NCBI GenBank assembly: GCA_000969725.1
Contig: JXSR01S022726.1
Strand: one strand, 5' to 3'
Source of the DNA: Ophiothrix spiculata
Lineage: Eukaryota; Echinodermata; Ophiuroidea; Amphilepidida; Ophiotrichidae
DNA: 21,155 bases
Shown here: piece by piece, positions 1-9,800 of the stretch
How positions within the stretch are numbered: the stretch's first letter is position 1
Layout of the letters: each line of letters starts with the position of its first letter
Program-made: the position numbers and the translations under genes
Notes under the pieces: generated by a model
What the model was told of the DNA's origin: nothing
Databases searched by the model: none
What the model saw: only the letters and a program-made list of their open reading frames with translations

Positions 1-880
1 TCCCATTGACTTAACACACAAAAGTTCAAAGGTCGGTAGCACCCCCTAAATAATCATGAAAAGTGATAAAATTTTGTATGTGGTATTTTTTACCCCTAAT
101 GCACCAAATGAGAGGGTAGCCCGATAAAAAATCAAAACTTTGATTTTTTCAAAATCAGCCTAGCGTGCGTAGCTGGACACACCATAACTGCAGGAGACGC
201 AGCGCGCATTGCACCACGTGTGACTCGAGCATCAGTATCGTGTGTAACCTGGATTTTGTTAACTTGCGGATGAAGAAAAGCTTTATAATTCCCGCCTATT
301 TAGTGTTGATCAAAATAGGCCTATAAGTTATTTTCCACAAAAAAGGAAATTAATTACAAGGGTTTTTCGATAAGTTAATGGCTTATGGTGAATTTGTTAA
401 AATTAATATAAGTTTAGAATTAAACACTGAAAATGGATCAAAATGGAACCAAAATGACTTATGAGGAAATTCTCCTTGTTTCCTTGGGCAAGAAACTTTA
501 CTCTAATTGTTCCGTGCTTCGGACGTCACGTTAAGCCGTTGGTCCCCTGTTCGAATGCTCCTTGGGGCGCTGCATACAGTGTATACTTGGTGAGTCTATT
601 TACCTCCCTTCTGCTATGCTTGTAATCAGCAGTCCTGTATGAACATGTAAACTTCAAGTGCTGACACTTAGTCCAATAGCTGCCATATGTTATATTTGCA
701 TAGATTATAATCTATTATACTACTGAGTTGAATGATTTGTCAAACCTCAGTGCAAATGACCAAAATTTATGTCATATTGATCAAAAATTCATACTACATT
801 TTTTGTAGCACTGCAATGCACACACGCAATAAGATAATTATTTAGAAACATGCGGAATCCCTGGACTTAGTAAGTTTTGG
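1..880. other. left flank, no gene recognised
   Basis: This AT-rich sequence contains a GC-richer patch at about 165-245 and the repeat-tail fragment at 505-570. I see no convincing open frame or RNA gene. It lies beyond the 3' end of the receptor gene and is probably intergenic or intronic to a neighbour. Confidence 0.5.
505..575. repeat. dispersed-repeat tail fragment
   Basis: The segment with GTGCTTCGGACGTCACGTTA and GTTGGTCCCC resembles a tail motif (TTCGGA..ACGTTAA...GGTCCC) that I recall ending many marine-invertebrate interspersed elements. It stands out from the AT-rich flank. The family cannot be named from sequence alone. Confidence 0.35.
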
Positions 881-919
881 AAAAATCTCTTTTATTACTA
901 TTCTATAATGTCCCTTCAG

Positions 920-982
920 GGCAGTGAATCGCGACCATCTGATCGTAGTGAGAATAAGGACGCCCAACCCCTGCAATATGAG
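920..982 (+). other. possible mini-exon of a neighbouring gene
   Basis: A TCCCTTCAG acceptor and GAG|GTAAAA donor bracket 63 bases, open for 21 codons (GSESRPSDRSENKDAQPLQYE). The polar, charged composition looks like a cytoplasmic tail segment. A second candidate follows at 1091-1140 (CCACAG acceptor, CAG|GTCAGC donor), compatible in phase. The evidence is only splice-like signals plus openness, so chance is a real alternative. Confidence 0.25.
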
Positions 983-2850
983 GTAAAATAAGCTTCAGAA
1001 CAATCTTATTATGTGACCCTTAATTATGTCATTTTTACATAGCCACTGTGCAAAGTAACACACCTCCCACTTAAAACTTACTGTCCACAGACCGACTTTG
1101 TAGAGGTCCTCTTGTATTTCCCTAAAATCGACATTTTCAGGTCAGCCATGCTTTATTACGTCGTTATGACATCATATTTTGACCAATTTCCATAAATTTG
1201 GTATCAATGTAAAGAGCTGAGACCCTACCCTATACTATGGTATCAAATATCTTAACTTCGGATGGGTCTTCATAGAATTACGGGGCTGTAACGCTTCAAA
1301 TGCAGGGATTTAATCTTGCCACATATCTTTAATTTCTCCATGCAGTTTATCTGGTTAACGGAGGCAGGTTGTTCATATCTATCAACACCTATATGGTATA
1401 TATAAATGCCATTGATTTCATTTTTGCACCATAATGTACACAAGGACAAGTGATCATCCTGACAAATGTTCATTAATATAGCTCCTTCCCTTCTTGGTGA
1501 TCTTTAAAACGTTTTGATACACCCCTCTTACATCGACCTTGGTCCACAAACTTATTTGGAGGTTATACTCCCCCACCCCATGGGGGAAGTGAATTAAATT
1601 CTAGCCTTCTTCATTTGAAGATTTATGATAAATAATTTTGTATTACATGTATACAAAAATATGATTGAATTTGAGCCTGTCCATTGTCTTATCTTGTTTG
1701 TGCTTCATGTTTTTTCTCTCCTGTGATTTTGTTTCATTTGATTATTATTTTAAGCTATTGACATATAATTTATCTTGTATAGGGGTGGACCATTATCAGA
1801 TCTTATTGGTCTCCCGGCCACTCCTCCATATATCTGTTCTTGTTTTTATCTATTTGTTTCTTGTAATATATGTATATATATATGGAAATAAAGAACCTTG
1901 AACCTATAAGAATTTTACAAGAAATAAAAACAATGGCATGTAGTGGTATACTACTGCAATGTTTAGTAATAGTTTTTGTCAATTTTATCTTTCTATATTA
2001 TCACTTTTATAAATCTTTTATTTTGTAGAATATTATATAATACAAATATTATGACATGTTTAATATTTCAGCGGTATTTTCGTTTAGCAAATTGGTTTTT
2101 CATCTCCTAGTGCGTATGTCACTTTTGGCCTAGCTGGCGCAACAGACAATATAAGTGGTGGTCCGGCCATATCTCAAAAGCATTTATCCGATTATCATCA
2201 TTTTTTGACATTGTATAATTATCAAAGTAACTATTCCGGAATTGCATTCATTGCATTTGAAAATATGGCATGTAATGCATAATATACTACCTTTTGTCTG
2301 TCAAACATAAAAAATAGACTTTATGTACATTTCTGCGCATTTGTTTTTAAAACTTACAACCTGAAAATATTCTATCCTGTTACAAGGTAATAATGAGGTT
2401 ATGAAAAATTGATTAGTTACATAGTAATGAGATTTGTACTAGTGGTGTATTTGTATATGGTCCATGAAATCAGCCATTTTTATAGCAATGGAAGGTCAAA
2501 TATTAAAAGAAACACCGACTTATTCATATTGAATAGATAAGTTACCTCTACTGTATGGTATGAAACTTTGATGATTCTAGGTTGTTTAATATAAAAAACT
2601 AGGTTTTTGAACGTTTTTAATTGTGCAGAAATACTTTAGAGCTCAAGTGTATCCATTTAGGGAGATGAATTGAGATCCTTATGGACTGTCAGATAATTTC
2701 AACTATTCAAAGGGGCAATTCATGATCCACATCTTTATATCACCTTCCCCAAGGTCACATACTTTCAAAGTTTCTGAAGCGGCTTACATGTAGTATGTCG
2801 TCTTTTTACCATGGATTAATATTAGGGGATGAATATAAAATAAGTTCCTT
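983..2850. other. gene-poor flank with retroelement-like tail
   Basis: No gene is recognised. Around 1780-1910 is a plus-strand tail with TATATATATATGG, AATAAA and a terminal TTGAACC-type end, which looks like the 3' end of a 5'-truncated retroelement. A 67-codon minus-strand open frame at 1270-1473 matches nothing I know. On the minus strand, the nearest polyadenylation-like hexamers after the receptor's stop are ATTAAA at 2616-2621 and 2585-2590. Confidence 0.4.
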
Positions 2851-2852
2851 TA

Positions 2853-3175
2853 TGGAGCACTGTGGCGCAGTGGTTAGAGCATTGGACTCATAATCGAGAG
2901 GTTGTGGGTTCAAGCCCCGGTCGGGTCACTGCAGTGTTGAGTCCTTGAGCAAGATTCTTTGTCCACATTGTTCCTCCCCACCCAGGTGTCAGAAATGGGT
3001 ACCGTTATGTAAAAAGTACTGGGAAGGTAAATCAGACTCGTTTGTGCGGGAGGAGTGGCGTACCCCCACAGACATACACAGTACTGGAGTTTGGTCTAAA
3101 CGCTAAGGAAATGGAGATGGGCACCTCGGCCGTTAGCAAATAAGCTTCGGTTTCGACTTTACCTTTACCTCCTTT
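2853..3175 (+). mobile_element. tRNA-derived SINE
   Basis: The tRNA-like head spans about 2854-2931. It has an A box (TGGCGCAGTGGTTAGAG from 2863), a CAT anticodon-like loop (CTCATAA, so tRNA-Met-like), and a B box (GGGTTCAAGCC, 2907-2917). A conserved core follows at about 2940-3002 (TCCTTGAGCAAGA ... CACCCAGGTGT ... ATGGGTACC), then a tail ending in TTACCTTTACC. It lies antisense to the receptor gene about 90 bp past its stop. No AATAAA or ATTAAA occurs between that stop and the SINE, so the SINE may lie within the 3' UTR. Confidence 0.85.
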
Positions 3176-3264
3176 ATGTACAAATTTATATAAAGTTACT
3201 ATAATTTTACATAATTTTTCTAACTTACAAAATATACATTTCATATATACATGATAAATCCTCT

Positions 3265-3893
3265 TTAAGGCATCCATGGTGGAGGTGGCCTTTGCATTGA
3301 ATGATAAGGTGGTCGTCTTGTCCCTTGCCTCAAATGATTTAAAAGCTCGTCCAAATCCTCATCATCATTGTCATAACCACCAGTATCAGGGCCAATTCTG
3401 TTCTGATTTCTTGACGTCCCTGGCCGTACATGCCTAGAAGTCTGTTGTGGTTCATTATCATAACTTTCATCATCATGTACAGGTTTGACTCTGTTATTTT
3501 TCCGTAGGGACGTCCCTGGCCGTGCATGCCTAGAAGATTCATGTAGTTCATTTTCATAACCGTCATCAGGATGGACTCTGTTGTTTCGTCTAAGTGAAGA
3601 AGCAGTTCGTCTGTGTGAGTGTTCAACTCCTTCTTCAAGATCTTCACTGATTGGATCAATTCTGTTGTTTCTAGATAAAATGTGAGCATTTGACTTTGAA
3701 TTACGGTTATGAGGCATCTCTGTGTCATGACTGTTACCTAAGGGCTGTGGTATATTCCGCTGCCCACGTTGTTTGACAAGTGTAAAGATGAGTATACAGG
3801 CAACAAGTAGGAAGACGAGTAAGATGATGCTGAAGAGAGCTAGGCTGATGATGAATATGAGGAGTTCAGATTTAGAGAAAAGTGATTTTGGAC
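3265..3893 (-). CDS. exon 15 (last): transmembrane helix and cytoplasmic tail
   Basis: The acceptor TATTTTCACAG precedes 3893 and the stop is TAA at 3265-3267. Residues 1750-1779 (bases 3775-3864) are an uninterrupted 30-residue hydrophobic helix, followed by basic KQRGQR, which fits a cytosolic side. The tail has four degenerate repeats marked by an N-R-(I/V)-x-P motif, with units two to four carrying YxN (Tyr1852, Tyr1884, Tyr1913). It ends in a proline-rich RPPPPWMP. The two best tail units are 96 bp apart at DNA level (from about 3413 and 3509). Confidence 0.92.
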
Positions 3894-6800
3894 CTGTGAA
3901 AATATAAAAAAGTTTTTCGTATGATTACATTTGCTCTGAAAACCAACAAGGCAATTTTCATATATTTACAAAGTCTGAATGAGATTAATGCTTCCAGTGT
4001 ATAATTGATACTGAACATGCTGAAGTTCAAATTGTCTCATATTTGCAGTGTATTAAAAACACCATTGAACGCCACTATACAGCTGAGGTGTGGAATGCAA
4101 TCCAGCAAAAAAATATGTTGGTGCAACTTATCATGGACTGTACAGCTGAGGGTGTTTTGCCGTATCTTCCAAATGCTGCCCAAATTGATGAGATTGAAAG
4201 TGCTGCCAGAAGATTCTGCTTTGCTCTGCACTGGCTGAGGAAGAGACTTACAGATGTGTAAAGTCATTTAAACTGTGGAACTTTTCTTCTGTTAAAACCT
4301 AGATGTGGAACTGCACCTTGGAAGTGCCACATTTTGTAATTGGAGCTTCACTTTTTTGCTTATGATGCTTCTAGATGTGTTTTTTGTGACGTAGAATTAG
4401 CATTAGCTTAGTATTGTTTTGATGTCTCTTCTGGTAGATGTTTTTGTGACTGTGTTTATATTTCTTCAACCAAACGACCCTTTTTAGGGGTGCGCCTATT
4501 GTAATTTCATCCGACTGAACTGAACTGAACATTATCATGAATTTATAGTTTATATTTGATTTCCTGGAAAAGAATATTGAAATGAAACTTGATATTTTAA
4601 AGTATACACTAAACTTGAGGATTTCTGGTTAAAACCATGTACCTGAAATAACAAATTCTGAAAGACCATAGTTTTAATCCAGAGATCTGAAACAGGCAGG
4701 ATTTCTTTTATTTAGTACTACATTTTTTATAAATATCTTATTCTAACCTTTTAGCCATGTTCAAAAATTGCTCAAATTTTGATTAAATCAGACCCAAATA
4801 ATACTCCAAATAGTCTTTCTGAGACCAACAGAAAAAATAGTTAAACTATTCAAAATTACTATTTGGGTTTAGTCTTTTTTAGATTCATTAATGCAGTATA
4901 ATGAAATGTGACATGCCACACTAAAAAGTACATGCTTAATGCTAATCATGTTTAGAGAAACGGGCAAATTAAAATGGTAAATTATAAAGAAAATAAAAGA
5001 AAATTGTGTGTCTTTTTCATCTCAACATCAAAAGGGAATTTTTATCAATTTTGAAAAACTCTCATTTTAAAGCCTAATTAATGCTTGTTTAAGTTATTAA
5101 TATGTATTTGTTAAAGGCCCCTAACATGCACCTTTTATCAGTATACCCTAGCCTTGCTCAAATGGTTAAAATGCATAATCATTGTTTGCAGCCGGAAAAG
5201 ATAGTTGGGACTTGTTGTATGTTGTGTATTAGTAAGGTGATCTTTTATGGTGCAAAAGATGTTAAGTTCGAATCCCAGTGGTGCTACAGTCAAAATTTAC
5301 TCAATTTTACATTATTGTAACCATAACTTTTGATCAAAGTGCTTAAAGTTAATAAAAGTATACATTTTCCAGAAAGGAATTTTCAAAAGGAAAATGATGG
5401 TGATGTTGATTTTTGACCAAAAATCACATTTTTTGAGAAAATCACAAAAAACACATTTTTTGGCCAATTGGGCTTCCAACCAAGCTAAAAATAACATTAA
5501 AAAAAATGACTTCAGAATGGTAATTTTTATTTAAAAAGCCCATTCAGATGTTGCGTCATTTTTATTTTTGAGGATTTTGACCAATTTTTTGAATTTCATG
5601 CCAAATAAGGTCAAAAAATGACCAAAAATGGAAAAAGTGAATTAAATAGCAAAATAAACTTGCGAAAACGTAAAATTGAGTAACGTGCTTTCCCCCCTGA
5701 AATCCGCTGTATTTTATTTAATTATTAATTGATACATACTTGGAGCACTCGTTGTAGCGACAACATCTTCTGCAAATACAGCAAATGTGGTTAAATGAGA
5801 TGTCCTGCATGTCACAAGATTATCAGTTCCACTTCCAAAGGAATCAACGCCATCTGCTCTCCATGCTCCAGATACATCATCCCAATAGCGGCATTGGTAT
5901 TTCATGTTTGCTTGTGGAGTAATAGGAATTTGAATGCTGATAGGATCCTCAAGGTTTTGAATTTGTAGAGTTGAACCTGTAATAAGTTCAAAATCATTGA
6001 AAAATCATGGAGACATCTCAGTATGGACAACACCACAAAAAAGTTATACTGAAAAGTCATCTTTCTATATTTTTGGTTTGTCCTGTCTGATATATTGGAT
6101 TTTATTAGGAATTGCCCATAATTGGTCAAAGTCTTTGAAAGATTTAAAAAAGTCAATAGAATCATTAATGTGCACCATAGTACAAACACGTAATAGAGCA
6201 AACACATTTAAAATTCAGAAATCAACATAATTCTTTAAAAAGTGAGTTCAATCAACCCGTTTTACTCAAAGAATTGCATTGTGTATGCCTTCCCCAACTT
6301 TTATATTCCTTAGTTTAGCTATATACAGTGGAACCTCTTTAACACGAAATCTGTGGGGCCACACATTTTAGTTTGTGTTATCAGAACTTTGTGTTATGCA
6401 TCACACTTTTAATACAAATTCAATGCCAGGGACTTGACAATCAGTTTTGTGTTATCAGGGCTTTTGGGTTAACAGATTTTGTGTTAAAGAGGTTCCACTA
6501 TAGTTTCTTTAAAATATCAATCTTGGACAATTATAAGACATTTTTCACTTTTATTTTAAGGTTTTCACCTCAAATAGAGCTTATTCAATTAGGCCTAAAT
6601 GGATTGAATTTGATCCAGTATAAAGCCGAATCAAAGCAACAGTGTCAAAAGAAGACATCAGGATCTTCCCATCATGCCTTGCTTCCAATGGAATTTTTGT
6701 ACAGATTTTGATGAGAGGGTTTAGGGATGAAATATAGTAAAATTATTAGAACTCATCCAAAAGTTGCATTTTAGATACTTTTTATCCCTAAACCCTCTCA

Positions 6801-9800
6801 TTAAAACATGTGCAAAAAGTCCCATTGGAAGCAAGGCATGATGGGAAGGTCCTGTTATCTTCTTTTAACAGTGTCATGCCAACTGGAATTTAGGGTCACC
6901 AGTAACCATAAATTCAGAGATGGAAAATTTTGTCTCTGATTTCAACATTTCTTTATTTTGATAAAACAATCATTTTTGTGTATAATTTCACTCTTTTCAA
7001 GTGAAAGTCTCTCCAAGAAGAATTGAAGGCCCAAATTGAACACATTTCAGACTCTACAGATTATTCAACAGTGCCCATCCAAAATGAGTATATACAATCA
7101 CAAATACAAATCAAGCTAACATGTCATGAATTATTATGGTGTTTGGCTCACATATGACACATTTGAATATACATACCTGTATCTGGGTTGGCTAAGCTAA
7201 CTCTGAATATTCTTGAAGCAAGAGAATTCTTGTCCTCATTTAGTTTGCTATTGAAATCAATGCCTCTGTTATAATATGTCATCTGAACGCCTACTCCATA
7301 GTGAGCTGGACCATTTGTTTTGGATGTCCAGAAAGGGCCATATCTATAGACACAAATATGTTAAGTGTTTTTTTTTAATTAGGTTTATGATTTGTTTGTT
7401 TGTTTCATATAAACTGATTTTAAACTTAACTGTTTCTTAGAGTGTTAATTGCATATAAAGTGCAATGCAAACTGGGTTGAACTTGGGTTATGTGAAAAGT
7501 TAGCTCTTGCTCAGAGCTGTCCACTACCCTCTGCAGTACAATCAAAAGTGTGTTGAAAAGACAGCTCTTGAATACACACATCTGGTTTGTTGAGATCCTG
7601 ACAAAGCTTGGTGGCTCTCAAAATACTACATACAGAGAAACATTAGAGAATAACTACTGAGAACAAAATCCGGTTTCTCATTTCACAGCAGGGGCTACCT
7701 GGCACACACTTATGCCAAACACTTTGTACAAACTCATTAGCAAAAGTTAAATTTCAAAATTTGTTCAAATTTTGTGGTGTATATATTTTCACCATAAGAA
7801 TTAAATTCCAAATGTGACAAGTTGAAGTATATATTATATTTGACATTGGCCTACAGTCACAGTGACTTACCTATAGGTCAATAATTACAAAAGTAATCAG
7901 ACATGATAACTTTATGAACAACACTTTCAGTAGTGAATTAGCTTTGCTTGACTAAAATAAAAATGGCACTTTTGAAAGTTGATTACAATATTCAATGTTG
8001 TTTGCTATCTGAGCCACAGGTGGCTTTGGGAGAAGACCTAAACTTGAAGCTTGGGGGTAAATGTGCTATTGGTGTGATTATAGAGACAAACTGGTTTAGA
8101 TTGTGGTCAGATAAGTAATTCATTTGGGAGTGATCAAATCTCAATCCAGTCTACTAGTTCCCTTTCGCCAGGCAGCCGCGCTACGCGCGGCTGCCTGGCT
8201 CATTGCTGGGTCCGTGGGAGGGGCGATCAGTGGGAACGGTACTAGTTCTAGTGAAAAGTATAATAATTCTGTAAACTTTTTTTTTTAAGAAATGAGTGCA
8301 TGCACGACAAATGAAGCAGGATTTTCTTACTGTACTGTGTCTGCAACGCTTCTTGATGCAGTCAGTCTTACTTTCATGTTAAGCAGAAGTTAGGGATAAG
8401 TGGGGGAATTTTCACCCACTCTCTAAAGCAATCTATGGGACACAAAAAATGTAGTAGTCAACCAAAAAATTACTATTTATTCTTGCAGTGTGTGTGTGTG
8501 GTCTGGTATTGTTTTGCTGGAAGATGATCTTCATTTGTTCTTATATTGAATCATATTTGACCTTTTTAGTTAAAGTATATGCTTCAGGGGCATGTGTGAC
8601 TTAGAATGCTTCAATAGCATGTTTGATAGATGTGCTCCAGGAGCATGTTTGAGTAAGAAACATGCTCCAGGATCTTAGAAACAAGCATTTTTGACTAAAC
8701 ATGCTCCAGGAGCATAAGTGACTTAGAAACAAGCATGTTTGAATCAGAAACCATGCTGCAGGAGCATGTTCGTCAATTATGCTCTCGAAGCATTCTAAGT
8801 CAAACATGCTCCTGGAGCATATACTCAGACCAAAAATTGTACAAGTCAAATAGGTTTCTGTAGGATATATGTGATGGCTCACACCGAAAGGGGACTTTGA
8901 AGATGATATCAATTTTGATTTTTTCATTTCATCTGTTGCAGCATTTTCTAAGCTTTAAAATGACACCTTACTTGTTGAAATTGTTTTACAGAAGAAAATC
9001 TGTTGAAAATTCTTATTATTTTCTTTATTTTTTGCTGCCTATTTTCACCTGTATCTTGAAAAGTTTTCTGTCGCAAAGTCCCCCTTTTCGGTGTGAGTCA
9101 TCACATATTATGGCCACAATCTCACATGAGCTCCCGAAACAGATATTTTAATATGAGATTTTTTACAATTACGAGGAGTATATTTCATACATTACCACAC
9201 ATTTTCTTACCTGTGACAGACATTGGTACCAAAGTTGAGCTTAGGTAATGTGGAGTCAGTCACATGCAATGAGTTGCAAGGAACCAATTTCTTAACTTCA
9301 TAGACTGCATCTGTAGATTCAGCCTCAATATCACCTCCAGAGTAAACTATTTCTGCCATTGCTGTTAAAAGAGCCGTCTCAATTTCCCTGTGATAAAAAG
9401 GTGGTTTTTGCACTGTTATATTAGTAGAATTTTTTTTTTATTATTATTCGACAGAACCAAAAAGGTCTTCCATTTATTGAATCAAATTCTATTTTTCCCC
9501 TTATTACATTCATATTACATCAAAGGCAAAATACATAACCACTCAAACCATAGATTTAAATCTATGACTCAAACGGTAATAAGCACATGTGACATAAAAT
9601 ATACGACTAGCCAGTCATAGCAAAACAATGTTCCATTTATCCAACCATCTATCCAACCTAATATTTTTGGCTCCTCATTGATTTCTGAGTCTCTTATATG
9701 TGATGAAAGCATTTTAATGAAAAATTAATTAAGTTGGCTTACATAACTTCCATTTACAAGTATAAATATAATATTTCGCAATAAGGGTAGACTGCCTTTA

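Noticed and set aside
1270..1473. 67-codon minus-strand open frame
   Set aside because: There are no recognised motifs or splice support, and the length is expected by chance in AT-rich sequence.
2854..2931. Functional tRNA-Met gene
   Set aside because: The A box, B box and CAT loop are present, but the acceptor stem does not pair, and SINE core and tail sequence follow directly.
3265..3893. Polycystin-1-like 11-helix channel region
   Set aside because: Only one hydrophobic helix follows the GPS, and the frame ends with a stop after a polar tail. No further membrane segments are found downstream to base 1.
5150..5290. tRNA or SINE from a B-box-like GTTCGAATCCC
   Set aside because: The possible A box is more than 100 bp away and no arms pair; at best it is a decayed remnant.
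5997..6230. Overlapping open frames on both strands in intron 13
   Set aside because: They overlap the acceptor of exon 14, have no splice or domain support, and reflect AT-rich composition.
8897..9151. 84-codon plus-strand open frame rich in Phe and Leu
   Set aside because: It lies almost entirely inside the inverted-repeat element at 8867-9108 and is low-complexity, AT-driven sequence.
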